39,572 nucleotides of DNA from Zancudomyces culisetae (taxonomy: Eukaryota; Kickxellomycota; Harpellomycetes; Harpellales; Legeriomycetaceae). The position numbers and the translations under genes were made by a program. This document shows positions 9,111 to 18,797 of this stretch, one piece after another. Each line of letters begins with the position of its first letter. Position 1 is the first letter of the stretch. The stretch lies in assembly GCA_001969505.1 (NCBI GenBank), contig LSSK01001638.1, positions 1-39,572 on the forward strand. Reading direction: 5' to 3'. The notes under the pieces were generated by a model. It worked only from the letters and a program-made list of their open reading frames with translations. It searched no databases and was not told where the DNA came from.

Positions 9111-11708
9111 ATGCAGGATTTTATAAATTTGGATAGCGATACTGAAATGTCTGGCGTGGAAGAACCGGCGTCTAATTTACCAACCAACATCCTCAATCGA
9201 ATCGCCGGGTATTTAACTTCACCTTGCGACAAATTGGAATTTGCTAAAGTTCATTCTAGTTGGAATCCCACTGGACTGCAACATTTGTATAGAGAATTGA
9301 AACTAGAAACCGTCGAAGTTGCTAAAGGTTTTGTTACGGCAGTTAGAAACAGTAGAAACAAGGCAAATATTGGCTATATTAAGAAGATTAATTTTGTTGG
9401 TGATCGGATTCAGGATATGGAGGAAAAGGTGGTTGTTTTTATGTTGCGAAACACACGATCATTGGAAGAATTGGTAATATATTCACACCTCATCACTGAC
9501 AACGTTACCCAGGCTGTCAAGGAATTCAAACATTCTGGAAGTCTGAAGAAGCTCAAAATAGTTGTAACGCACCATGAGAGTGGGCTAGTTGATTATACAA
9601 GGTTTTTTAAAAACCTGTGTGCTCTAGAATCCTTGGAAGTGGTAGTGAAGAATTGCGATGAAGGTCTAAATAACGAAGCGGAATGTTTTGTTGATATTGA
9701 TGAAAACGATAAGGACAGTAATGGCAACACCGGATATGTTTACAATAAGAAAAGGCTCGATATCTTCAAGGGTGCTGCTGCCGTTTCTGCGAATCTGAGG
9801 GAATTTATTGTTATTGGAAGTGGCTCGATAGATTCAAGAGCAGACTACGAGTCTCTTGAGGAACAAGAAGGAAACTTGGTTGCTGATATGTTAAAAAAAT
9901 CTCAAAAATTGAGCAAGCTGATTATCAAAGAGGTGAATTATAATGTAAAGGAAGAAGAATTGATGCGTATACTAAAGAATAACGTGAGTAGCCTGGCAGA
10001 GGTCAGCATATTCAATAAAAAATTCAGCCAAGGTATAGTGGATATACTTTTTGGTATCGAGCCCATAAGAATAATTGAGCTTTATTCAACTGATCAACAG
10101 CAGCAACTCCAGCAAGAGCAACAAGTACACAGCAGCAATTTTGGCTTTCATCTAGTAAATATACCCGGAAGTTGTAAAATTCAGCTTCCATCTCGAATTC
10201 CTCTTAAGCTTGTAACACTAAAACTTGAGAACATTATATTCACTAGTAGCAATGAAGTTATAACGATCGATGAAGATGAGTGTTCTAGCAGCACCAGCGA
10301 TTCTGAAGGCTTGCTTCTCCAAAACTTAACAATAACAGGCAATCCATGTATATCAAGTCATCAATTCTATAGGGATTTTCTAAGTAAAAGCAAATATATT
10401 AAGGAATTACGGGTTAGAAATTGCAAAAATATCAGTATAGATGGTGAATTTATGCAATATCTATTGGGAACATTTCATAATTTACGGGTGTTAGTACTTG
10501 AAAATGTTATGATACAAAGCAACTTGGAAGTTCAGCACTTACTTCAAGGGGTATCACCATCGGCCTTGCAACAACCAGCTGGAGGTTCATTTGTTTGTAA
10601 CCGATTAGAAGTGTTTGAAATTACTGCAACAGAAGTGCTTGTACAGGTAGTGAATATTTCGCTAGATTCACAGACAAATGCTTTTCATAGCACCGTACAC
10701 GGAGCTTCGCACGAACAAGTGATAAATGATTACAGTACTGCCTACATGACTGGATATGAAGAGCAGGACTGGGCTAAAGAAACTTTGGTACCAGGAGAAT
10801 CCCCCGGGTTTCAACGGTATCCGCAACAGTACGAGGAAGAGTATGATGAACAGGAGCAAGAGCAAGGCACGGCGGATATTGATACATATCGGACTCAACT
10901 GGTGGAAGAGATTGGAAGTGGAAATGAGGATGAGGATAATGATGAAGATGAAGATGAGGATGATGAAAATGAAAATGAAAATGAAAATGAAAATGAAAAT
11001 GAAAATGAAAATGAAAATGAAAATGAAAATGAAAATGATGAAAATGAAAATGAGGATGATGAAAATGAAAATGATGAATATGAAACTGAGGATGAATATG
11101 AATATGGGTATGAGCATGTGAGTACAAATCAGGATGGGAACGAAAAATTATACAATCACGATTCTGGGATGCAAGACGCCGAATCCTATGAAAGCCAACT
11201 TTTACAACCACAGCCCGATTTATCCATATCTGCCATTAGCACTGGTTCTAATGGACATCATACTACCAACTATATGGAAGATGGTATCAGAAGTGATAAT
11301 GAGGAGGAAGATGGGGAAGATGGTGAGCAAGATGATGACAGGGATTGGGTTGTACATGACGCATCAGGAGATTTACACATGGATATTGGTCCTGACTTTT
11401 GGGCAAAAGAAGGCGATTTCATGGCTGGTCTCGCACCTAGGGGCTATATAGTGGATAAGAAAGCCGAAAATGTTGTCAAGATTACATCCACCCAGGCAGA
11501 AAAGAATGAAGTTGGTCCTTGTGTAATTTTAGGAAAGGAAATACTAAGACTTAATGTAAAAGCTGACCAAGACTCAAAGAGAAAACTGCTGTTTGTGCTT
11601 TATGAAGGTGATGATGTACGGGATGCAGTAGATGAATTTTGTGATGCCCACGGAATTCCCCACTTTGCTGATCCTCTAATGACCTTGGTCGAGCACAAAC
11701 TAGGTTGA
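9111..11708 (+). CDS. F-box protein with acidic Glu-Asn repeat
   Basis: Intronless, 865 aa. Residues 21-60 have an F-box-like pattern (LPTNILNRIAGYL ... LEFAKVHSSW ... LYREL), suggesting a substrate-receptor subunit of an SCF ubiquitin ligase. Residues 60-560 have scattered leucine-rich repeat-like segments (e.g. SLEELVIYSHLITDNV, LKKLKIVV, IKELRVRNCKNISIDG) typical of fungal F-box/LRR proteins. A Gln-rich stretch lies near residue 325. Residues 599-670 are extremely acidic and contain 12 perfect GAAAAT hexamers encoding Glu-Asn. The C-terminal 45 residues form a separate small domain ending in LFVLYEGDDVRDAVDEFCDA-HGIP. Its VxFxEGDD...FCxxHGI pattern resembles short repeats seen in diverse eukaryotic proteins; I cannot name it. 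Start chosen as the first ATG after the TATA element. It converges on DPH2, with 163 bp between the stops. The substrate is unknown. Confidence 0.85.
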   Translation: MQDFINLDSDTEMSGVEEPASNLPTNILNRIAGYLTSPCDKLEFAKVHSSWNPTGLQHLYRELKLETVEVAKGFVTAVRNSRNKANIGYIKKINFVGDRIQDMEEKVVVFMLRNTRSLEELVIYSHLITDNVTQAVKEFKHSGSLKKLKIVVTHHESGLVDYTRFFKNLCALESLEVVVKNCDEGLNNEAECFVDIDENDKDSNGNTGYVYNKKRLDIFKGAAAVSANLREFIVIGSGSIDSRADYESLEEQEGNLVADMLKKSQKLSKLIIKEVNYNVKEEELMRILKNNVSSLAEVSIFNKKFSQGIVDILFGIEPIRIIELYSTDQQQQLQQEQQVHSSNFGFHLVNIPGSCKIQLPSRIPLKLVTLKLENIIFTSSNEVITIDEDECSSSTSDSEGLLLQNLTITGNPCISSHQFYRDFLSKSKYIKELRVRNCKNISIDGEFMQYLLGTFHNLRVLVLENVMIQSNLEVQHLLQGVSPSALQQPAGGSFVCNRLEVFEITATEVLVQVVNISLDSQTNAFHSTVHGASHEQVINDYSTAYMTGYEEQDWAKETLVPGESPGFQRYPQQYEEEYDEQEQEQGTADIDTYRTQLVEEIGSGNEDEDNDEDEDEDDENENENENENENENENENENENENDENENEDDENENDEYETEDEYEYGYEHVSTNQDGNEKLYNHDSGMQDAESYESQLLQPQPDLSISAISTGSNGHHTTNYMEDGIRSDNEEEDGEDGEQDDDRDWVVHDASGDLHMDIGPDFWAKEGDFMAGLAPRGYIVDKKAENVVKITSTQAEKNEVGPCVILGKEILRLNVKADQDSKRKLLFVLYEGDDVRDAVDEFCDAHGIPHFADPLMTLVEHKLG
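10965..11036 (+). repeat. (GAAAAT)12 coding microsatellite
   Basis: Twelve tandem GAAAAT units encode an uninterrupted Glu-Asn repeat inside the F-box protein. Length variation in steps of two residues is expected. The repeat creates spurious ORFs on both strands. Confidence 0.97.
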
Positions 11709-11871
11709 TTTTGTTTAAATCTGATTTTATATTTTATTATGCTAGATACCATCTCTATGACATTTTTTACATATCCCTTTTTACTTCTTTATTATTACTT
11801 TACATCTAAAAAGAAAATGCTTTTGGAAAGACAATAGATACCATAATTCATGTATGAAAAAAAAAAAACAT

Positions 11872-13281
11872 TTATAATTCATGATCATATCCTCTTGCAA
11901 CTCCAAACCTCCCGTGCTCCGCCACACTGGGTTCCGAAGCTTCTGCATCAACATCAAGTCCTCTAAACGACGGTCTATTAACAAAATACTCAGTCTTAAT
12001 TAGCTCCTTATGTCCATTTATAGTTAACTGCCTTTCAAATTCCTGTTCATCTACTTCAGCTTCGCCGTTAACTCTGCTTGGTTCATTATACGGCTTGGCT
12101 AGTACCAATTCGCTGTCTTCAATATACTCGCTTGGACTAAATACTTCTGGGCGGATCGCTGCTAGCATTTCATATGGTAGAAGTATGGGTTTGTCAAACA
12201 GCTTTGTGTTGTTGGCTATATCAAATGAATACTGACACCCAACTATAACAAATGCATCAATGTCACTATAGAAATTTCCCAGTTTTTCAACTGTTGGATT
12301 TCCAATGAACAGGACATATTCCTTTATCTTGTACCCATCATCTTGACCATTTGTTTCACAATTCTCCTTGTTCGCTATAGCTATCTGCCTTTTCAAATAC
12401 TTGACCATTTCGTTCTGCCGCTCCGAAAATTTGGTCACAAGTATCCCGATTCTGTTGATCATGCTAGAACTGTACATCGCCTGCTGCCGTCGCTCTTTGC
12501 CAATCTTTTGTACTTTGTGATACCTTTTCTGTATAATTTTGGATTTCAAAGTGTCGATGTTTTCCAAAAGGATTTCTCCACCGTTTTTGCTCAGAGATTT
12601 GCCAATATCAATCAAAAATATGGTGCTGCTGCAATGTTTCAACATTGTATTATACAATGCCAGCGAGTTTTCTGTACCTATAAACACTATACACTCTTTT
12701 ATAGCTTTTACTTTCTCAGGCCCACTTGTACTGTCAATAGCTTCTTCCATTTCCTTTGGAATATAGTATCGATCCTTAAGCGTCTTGTACTCCACAACAA
12801 TATCTGGAAATTCTCCCCCTGCTCCCTTTTGATCAACAAATTCTTCTTCGAGTTGTTGCAGTAGATCTTCGTATCCATAATCGCCCATTAAAACTATCTC
12901 CTTTTCTTTCACTGTTTTTACTTTATGCATTATTTGATTTTTCGTTTCCTCGCTTACTGCAATCTTTGGGAATACATAGAAAACCGACACAGGTTGTTGT
13001 AGCTTTCTGGCACTACAACAGCTTTTGTTACCATACTGCACTATCAACTCGCAATCATAATGCTGACCCGTTATCTCGTCTACACAGCAATACGTGGTTG
13101 TTGTTTCGTGCTCTTCCATTATTATTGCTACTTGTTCAGCCACTTCTTTCAGCTGCTCGCTGATAAAGACAGAATCCTTTATGAATTCTACGGGCAGTTG
13201 AATTCCCACTCGCTTATACCCATACTTCTTTATTAGGTCCTTGATTTCTTCAATCTCGTATTTTTTGATTCTTGGATCCAT
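11872..13281 (-). CDS. DPH2: Diphthamide biosynthesis protein 2
   Basis: Partner of Dph1 in the radical-SAM [4Fe-4S] enzyme that makes the first C-C bond of diphthamide on eEF2. Intronless, 469 aa, cytosolic. It opens with the DPH1/DPH2 segment YKRVGIQLPVEFIKDS, then YCCVDEITGQHYDCELIVQYG (Cys65/Cys66), a short SCCSARKLQ stretch and the YVFPK strand. In the third subdomain a Cys at about 349 (VIVGCQYSFD) precedes the KPILLPYEMLAAI motif. The ACCxD-type and GCQ cysteines match Dph2 cluster ligands. The VQYGN...CC segment, instead of the canonical HYGHxC, supports DPH2 rather than DPH1. The tail beyond residue 410 has the PSRVNG / FRGL motif common in DPH2. Divergent from the 13.3-15.8 kb gap. 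Confidence 0.93.
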   Translation of the reverse strand: MDPRIKKYEIEEIKDLIKKYGYKRVGIQLPVEFIKDSVFISEQLKEVAEQVAIIMEEHETTTTYCCVDEITGQHYDCELIVQYGNKSCCSARKLQQPVSVFYVFPKIAVSEETKNQIMHKVKTVKEKEIVLMGDYGYEDLLQQLEEEFVDQKGAGGEFPDIVVEYKTLKDRYYIPKEMEEAIDSTSGPEKVKAIKECIVFIGTENSLALYNTMLKHCSSTIFLIDIGKSLSKNGGEILLENIDTLKSKIIQKRYHKVQKIGKERRQQAMYSSSMINRIGILVTKFSERQNEMVKYLKRQIAIANKENCETNGQDDGYKIKEYVLFIGNPTVEKLGNFYSDIDAFVIVGCQYSFDIANNTKLFDKPILLPYEMLAAIRPEVFSPSEYIEDSELVLAKPYNEPSRVNGEAEVDEQEFERQLTINGHKELIKTEYFVNRPSFRGLDVDAEASEPSVAEHGRFGVARGYDHEL

Positions 13282-13437
13282 TTCTGATCGTTTTCTTGTA
13301 ATTGTCCCTCAAAAAAGTATCATTTAATTTAGTCAATTCATCATATTTAACAAAATGATCCAACACAAAAAAAAATTTTTTATTGCGCATTTTATGGCAA
13401 ATGGAAAAAATTCATTCTGCAAAAATTTACGGGAAAA

Positions 13438-13524
13438 ATGGTCAAAGCAAAACATCGAATAAAAAGTCGAAGTGTGCCACCGGATCGCTATAACAGTGTC
13501 CACGAAAGTGTTGGTACTAAATGA
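13438..13524 (+). CDS. Possible 28 aa basic small protein
   Basis: ATG ORF of 28 codons, divergent from DPH2 with 156 bp between the two start codons. The peptide is Arg/Lys/Ser-rich, beginning MVKAKHRIKSRSVPP, and is not low-complexity. No family is recognised. It could be a true small ORF, a first exon with no visible partner, or chance. Confidence 0.2.
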   Translation: MVKAKHRIKSRSVPPDRYNSVHESVGTK

Positions 13525-13974
13525 CGAGTTGTATACTCATCCTTGACTATGGCCTGTACAAATTTTACACTTTTTACGTTTACTCCTAGACAGTACACAC
13601 GCTTCATAAATACACCTTAACTAAGGTTTGTTTTTCTTATTGCACTCTTTACTGCAAAAACCACTAATTATGTGTGTTAAAGCATGAGAGACTTAGGCTT
13701 ATATGCCCCACCACATAGTTGGTTTCTGTAACTATATAATAGGCTCTATATCTGTCGAAATAATAACTATGAAATTTAAATTTACACTATTGATCACATT
13801 AATAAAGCTCGATATCAAATAATTTACCAGCACAGGATGATAAGTTTTACCAGGAATAAGTCTATTGCGTTCCACTATTGATTGAAAAAATAACCAAAGT
13901 AACCACGCTATAAGTTCGTTGTAGCAACTCTGTAAACTTCTAAAAACACAATAATTTCCATTTCCCTGCCCTTG

Positions 13975-14003
13975 ATCATGGTCATGGTCATGGTCATGGT
14001 CAT
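13975..14003. repeat. TCATGG microsatellite
   Basis: About four to five tandem (GGTCAT) units. Confidence 0.85.
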
Positions 14004-14072
14004 AGAAAAAGGCATTCTTAGTATTATAACAAAGTAGTGCGGATGCTTGATGCTATGATGTAAAGAAGATTC

Positions 14073-14096
14073 CACATACACATACACATACACATA
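14073..14096. repeat. CACATA microsatellite
   Basis: Three to four tandem ACACAT units. Confidence 0.75.
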
Positions 14097-14987
14097 TCAG
14101 TAACGAACAGAACTTTCACGTTTGCGCACATACGTTACTTTAACAGGTTGTTATCTGCTAGAACCACTTTCTCCTCCTCTCTCCCCTCCCTCTCTTTCAT
14201 CCTCCGTTTTTTATTATTTTTAGCTTACAAAAACATCTAATTTTATTTAAACTCATTCAAAAATATATGATTTTCCCTATGACCTAATCTTGACTATAAA
14301 CCAAGTCACGTTTTAAACATTTCGTATCCTAGACTGGTAAAAGATAGTGTTAATTAAGTGCAGGTTTGCGATTTTAGCATGTCTCAGTTAGCCAGGGTAG
14401 CGGGCACGTTCCTTCGCACTCGCTAGGTTTTGTTTGTTATTGACGCTTTTTTACCTCTCAAAAAATAGACACTGCTATAAACGGACCCCAACTATCTACC
14501 AGCACAATACTCATCGATTAAGGGGTGAAGGTATATCACCACTTTTCAACCAGTCATGCTTGACAATGCGTATATCCAGAACCACTGGACTAAACATGTG
14601 GGCCTCTAACTGAAACTAACACCTACTTTATTTTACACATACTATTCAGCAAGACTATGGGAAACAGGAAGTGGAGTTATCGTGTTTTTTAACAGATGTT
14701 TTTTTGGAAATTTTGTTGACAGGGGTAAACATAAGGAAAGTGCGCAATAAATAACTAGAGTATGCTCTGTTAAAAATGCACAAAAAAATGGACTAAATAA
14801 CTCAGAGTCTTGTGATTTAAATAACCCACAATCGTACACTACTTTACTTGCTACACGAACAGTAAAAGCACCTTGAAACCACTTTTTTTTTTGTTAGATG
14901 AATTTATTAAATAAATATCACATAAAACTACAAAAAGTAACCCTAACAATATCTACCTAACCAATTCCCCTCTGTCCCTCTAGGGAC

Positions 14988-15074
14988 TCAATACCTACCG
15001 GGCGCTGGGTTCAAGGGAAGCTCGTTCAGCAGCCCTTCAACTTTTTCACGAGTATCTATTTTTATGGGGTTCAT
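14988..15074 (-). CDS. Possible 28 aa small ORF or terminal exon relic
   Basis: ATG at 15074 and TGA at 14990-14988. The peptide (starts MNPIKIDTREKVEGLL, ends LNPAPGRY) looks protein-like, and the frame stays open for about 7 codons upstream of the ATG. An AATAAA-like sequence lies about 85-95 nt downstream. No homolog is recognised. Could be the last exon of a decayed gene. Confidence 0.2.
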   Translation of the reverse strand: MNPIKIDTREKVEGLLNELPLNPAPGRY

Positions 15075-15428
15075 GTGATCAGGATTCGGTGATAATCTCG
15101 TTTATTAGTCATTAAGGGGAAAAGGGGTAAGCAAATCAAAGCTATTCATGATGGTGACCATTTATTTTTAAGCAAAATTCTACGAATTTGGTATATGAAC
15201 CACATAATACTCAAGAATAACTTCGCTACTTATCCTAATTACGAAAAAAAAAGACAGGGTGTTGCCATGATTTCTAGCCATCAAAGTCATTTGGTCATGT
15301 TGGGAAATGTAAAACAATAAAACATAGCCAATACGGAGGTATAAGCAAATTAAAAGATAATGCTCAGGTGATGATGATACACATCTGTTTCATAGCAGAG
15401 AATACAACCTGCCTATGCACTGTGCAAA

Positions 15429-15536
15429 ATGCCAACTAGAAATAAATCTTTACTAAGTAAAGAAGCAAAGAGAAAACTACAAAATTATGCATTGGCAGTG
15501 TTTGTGCATCAGGAAGAAGTCAAAAAGATTCTTTGA
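15429..15536 (+). CDS. Possible 35 aa helical small ORF or exon relic
   Basis: ATG at 15429, TGA at 15534. Residues such as LSKEAKRKLQNYALAVFVHQ predict an amphipathic helix. The frame extends upstream to an acceptor-like TTTCATAG ending at 15395, so it might instead be a 3' exon. No upstream exon could be identified. Lies 290 bp upstream of the M36 protease, same strand. Confidence 0.22.
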   Translation: MPTRNKSLLSKEAKRKLQNYALAVFVHQEEVKKIL

Positions 15537-15661
15537 GAAAATATAGGTAAAATTTTGACATATGTCGAATTTTATTGAGAAATTATTGGATTATATACTA
15601 CGCTCACATGATGATACAAATGCAGAACAATTATATAAGAAATAAGCGATACCGCTGTGCT

Positions 15662-15669
15662 TATAAATA
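15662..15669 (+). promoter_or_regulatory. TATA box of M36 protease gene
   Basis: TATAAATA about 153 nt upstream of the start at 15822. A pyrimidine-rich initiator-like stretch (TTTTCTCTCTCC) follows. Consistent with a highly regulated secreted-enzyme gene. Confidence 0.55.
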
Positions 15670-15821
15670 CAACAGATTTTCTCTCTCCAACCTACAACTA
15701 TAGCTACTCGTCACGAAAATTTATAACTACATTTAGAACATATTTATTTTAACACTATTCAACTAGTATTATTCAACAAATCATTATACTACAAAACCTC
15801 AGCCTTAACTGACTTACAGCC

Positions 15822-17987
15822 ATGAAGTTGTCTGCACTAGGCCTCGTTGCGTTGGCATTTTCACTTCATCAAACAGCAGCCATTCACCCCTCAAAGAGAC
15901 ATTCTAGTAATAATTCGCTCACTTTCAACCCGCGCCTACCTTTTGGTCCAACGCTAAGTGCCTACAGGAAGTCCTTTACCTTCGATATTCCTGCTGAAGC
16001 TTACGCTCAGTTTCAATCCGATATTATCCCAGTACAATTAAGTGAAGCCATAGCCATAGCAAAGCGTTATCTCAAAAAAGAATTTGGATTATCTCAGAGC
16101 AATTATGTTGTCAAGAATGCCTATACTTCAAACCACAATGGCATAACACACATATATCTTCGTCAAGTTGTTCAGGGGTTGGAAGTGGTAAACGGTGATA
16201 TAAATATGAATGTTGATGTTTTTGGAAATATTATAGATATACACTCTTCATTTTACACCCCGGCACAAGGGGTTGGTGAGAATGTATTATTAGAATATCT
16301 CAACAGCTTGATGTACTCCTCATACAGCAATTCAAATGTAATAAACAAGTGGGCCAAAAACGCTAAAAGTGAATTGGTGGGGGGCGGATATAAAGCGTTG
16401 CTGAAGCAAAAAATTTTCAAGGGAGGTGATGAAAATAATCTGTTGAAAGAACAGCGATTATTAAATGTTCGTTACAATACTGATGGATTCATAAAAGCAA
16501 CCGAAGCGGTAGAAAAACTGACGCGCCATTTGGATTCAACAAGCACGTTCAGGGTATTAGGCCACAATATCAGCAGCAAGCTTGAATATGATGACGATGG
16601 TGAGCTTCAAGAGAGAATCAGTGGATTACCAAAAGAAATAGCGGTCGGAAATGAGGCTACGGCGAAGCCTGCATTTATACAACTTGATGATGGAGAATTG
16701 TATCCGGTATGGAGTATCGAGATGGAGCAAGAGCATGATTGGTGGAATGGAATTGTATCTTCCGAAACTGGTGAGGTGCTATCACTAATAAACTGGGTAT
16801 CAAACGCATCATACAATGTATTCCCCTTTGGAACGAGTGATCCGTCTGAGGGAGATAGAAAGATGGTTAGTGAACCACATGATGAAATTGCTAGCCCTTT
16901 TGGGTGGCATAAAATAACTGATTATAAAAAGTATACAGACACAAGAGGAAACAACGTGTTTGCGCAGGAAAACTTTGATGGAAGAAACGGGTGGCAGAAT
17001 AACATGAGACCAGATGGCGGCACAGATCTAGTTTTTGATTATCCGATAAATTTTGAACAAAATCCCGATGAATATACAGATGCGGCAGTAACCAATTTGT
17101 TCTATATAAACAACAAGCTGCATGATATGTTTTATGCATATGGATTTGATGAAAATTCAGGAAATTTTCAGGAAAATAACTTTGGGAGGGGAGGAAAAGA
17201 AAACGATGGTGTGATTGCCAACGCTCAGGATGGATCTGGAACAAACAATGCAAACTTTGCCACCCCTCCTGATGGAAGAAGACCCAGAATGAGGATGTAT
17301 GTCTGGGACAACACTAACCCAATGAGAGATGGTGATCTGGATGCTGGGATAATTACCCACGAGTATTCGCATGGTGTTTCTATCCGACTGACTGGTGGTC
17401 CAGGAAACGTAAATTGCTTGACGTGGGGTGAATCTGGTGGAATGGGCGAGGGATGGGGTGATTTCTTTGCTACTCTGGCAAGATTGAAACCAGAAAACAC
17501 TCGGGATACTTCCTTCACAATGGGAGAATACTCGGCTGGGTATGGCATACGACCATACCCCTATTCAACTGAAATGGAAATAAATCCGCAAACTTTTAAG
17601 ATTATGGACCGTGGAGCGTATTGGGGAGTACACGCAAAAGGAAGTGTATGGGCAACTATGTTGTACGAAATGATGTGGAGTTTGATAGATAAGCATGGAT
17701 TTACTCCAGATTTTGAGTCTCGCGACCTACGTTACGGAAACACATTGGCGCTTCAACTAGTTATCGATGGTATGAAACTGCAGCCATGCATGCCCAGCTT
17801 TACAGATGCTAGAGACGCTATACTTTTGGCTGATAGGCTCCTTACTGGTGGAGATAACCAATGCGAGATTTGGAAAGCTTTCGCTAAGAGAGGTCTTGGT
17901 CATGGTGCTAAAGTGGTTGGAGATACACCTTGGGGTGGTGGCAGAAGAGTCGAGAGCTACACAATTGGAAAATCTTGCACCAACTAG
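15822..17987 (+). CDS. Secreted M36 fungalysin metalloprotease (zymogen)
   Basis: Extracellular zinc metalloendopeptidase of the fungalysin family (MEROPS M36), used for protein digestion and, in pathogens, host tissue. 721 aa, intronless. Residues 1-20 are a signal peptide (MKLSALGLVALAFSLHQTAA). An FTP-type propeptide spans roughly residues 40-340, with the THIYLRQVVQGLEVVNGDIN signature of inhibitory propeptides. The mature catalytic domain contains DGRNGWQNNMRPDGG, the NLFYINNKLHD helix and the FGRGGKENDGV segment. The zinc motif is HEYSH at 513-517, and the third ligand Glu543 lies in GMGEGWGDFFA. It ends with the GLG-GA...GRRVES C-terminal motif. Catalytic residues are intact. Slightly longer than typical ~630 aa fungalysins, because of the propeptide. 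Followed at 18.8 kb by a secreted orphan on the same strand. Confidence 0.96.
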   Translation: MKLSALGLVALAFSLHQTAAIHPSKRHSSNNSLTFNPRLPFGPTLSAYRKSFTFDIPAEAYAQFQSDIIPVQLSEAIAIAKRYLKKEFGLSQSNYVVKNAYTSNHNGITHIYLRQVVQGLEVVNGDINMNVDVFGNIIDIHSSFYTPAQGVGENVLLEYLNSLMYSSYSNSNVINKWAKNAKSELVGGGYKALLKQKIFKGGDENNLLKEQRLLNVRYNTDGFIKATEAVEKLTRHLDSTSTFRVLGHNISSKLEYDDDGELQERISGLPKEIAVGNEATAKPAFIQLDDGELYPVWSIEMEQEHDWWNGIVSSETGEVLSLINWVSNASYNVFPFGTSDPSEGDRKMVSEPHDEIASPFGWHKITDYKKYTDTRGNNVFAQENFDGRNGWQNNMRPDGGTDLVFDYPINFEQNPDEYTDAAVTNLFYINNKLHDMFYAYGFDENSGNFQENNFGRGGKENDGVIANAQDGSGTNNANFATPPDGRRPRMRMYVWDNTNPMRDGDLDAGIITHEYSHGVSIRLTGGPGNVNCLTWGESGGMGEGWGDFFATLARLKPENTRDTSFTMGEYSAGYGIRPYPYSTEMEINPQTFKIMDRGAYWGVHAKGSVWATMLYEMMWSLIDKHGFTPDFESRDLRYGNTLALQLVIDGMKLQPCMPSFTDARDAILLADRLLTGGDNQCEIWKAFAKRGLGHGAKVVGDTPWGGGRRVESYTIGKSCTN

Positions 17988-18797
17988 TTTGTATTATTAT
18001 ACCTATTTTATTTTTCACTTTTTTCACTATTTTCACTATTTTCACTTTTTTCACCTTTTTCACTTTATTTTTTGAACTTTAAAGCTTGAGAAAATAATGG
18101 TACAGAGCATCTATTTGCTTACCAATTAAAATATTTATTCAACCTATAAAAAATATTTCTGTGTTCACACCTCTTTGCTGTGTGTATAATACGTGTGTGT
18201 GTGGGGAGGGGGGGAGAGAGAAGGGAGGGATCAGAAAAGGGTAGCCGATAATAAGGGATTAGAAATTGACTAGATTTGCGGGGACCTACTCTAAAGACGT
18301 TTCAATATTCCATTGAATCCAATACGCATTCACAATTGGTCTTTGGATTTTTTAGTTTGTAGAGTTGAAAACCGTCTCCATATTGTATATCATAGTTCCA
18401 GGTCGGGAATATGTTATTAGGTAGAATTATATGTAGATGCAAGTGGAGGATGGGTTTACCAAGTTCTCGACTCCTTGCATGGAGTATGTTGATTAGTGTA
18501 AACTATAGGCTAATGAATGGTAATTTTCATTTTGTTCCATGGTTATGCGAATGGAGAGAGTGTGAAAAGACTATGATGAGAGCAGAGAACTAATAAATAA
18601 CCTATACATACTGGTATGCGTTTGAATTAGAAAAGATTAATGCAGTATTACTCTATCCCTCTTTTTAAAATTTTTTATATGTATATCAACATTTGTTTCA
18701 TAAGTGTTTGGTGATAGTATTTCTAGTAATAATTGTTATCAGAGTGTGTGAAATAACTCCAAAAAGGTAAAATAGTCTAGCAAGAGCAACTATAACA
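17988..18797. other. Intergenic region downstream of M36 protease
   Basis: Holds a TTTTCAC-type repeat at about 18010-18070 in the 3' flank, a GT-rich/G-rich stretch near 18180-18230 and the promoter of the next secreted protein. A 60-codon ORF at 18411-18593 has no supporting features. Confidence 0.6.
18010..18070. repeat. TTTTCAC(TAT) tandem repeat
   Basis: About six imperfect TTTTCACTAT/TTTTTCAC units in the 3' flank of the M36 gene. Confidence 0.8.

Larger units (their letters stand above)
13282..15821. other. 2.5 kb gene-poor region with tiny ORFs
   Basis: No standard gene recognised. It contains two microsatellites (TCATGG at 13975-14003, CACATA at 14073-14096) and three short ORFs with protein-like composition (13438-13524 plus, 15074-14988 minus, 15429-15536 plus). 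They sit in locally GC-richer patches, which suggests either small genes or decayed exons. The last 160 bp carries the M36 protease promoter. Confidence 0.5.

Noticed and set aside
10668-11211. Minus-strand and alternate-frame ORFs rich in Ile-Phe, His-Phe or Lys-Met repeats
   Set aside because: They are shadows of the (GAAAAT)12 microsatellite in the F-box gene.
14385-14460. Short minus-strand segment encoding QNLASAKERARYPG-like peptide
   Set aside because: Too short, no start codon or splice sites, no homolog recognised.
15000-15030. GGGTTCAAGGG considered as a tRNA B box
   Set aside because: Lacks the CC after RANN, and no acceptor stem or A box could be found around it.
16607-17548. 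Minus-strand ORFs opposite the M36 protease
   Set aside because: Antisense shadows of a clearly coding gene.
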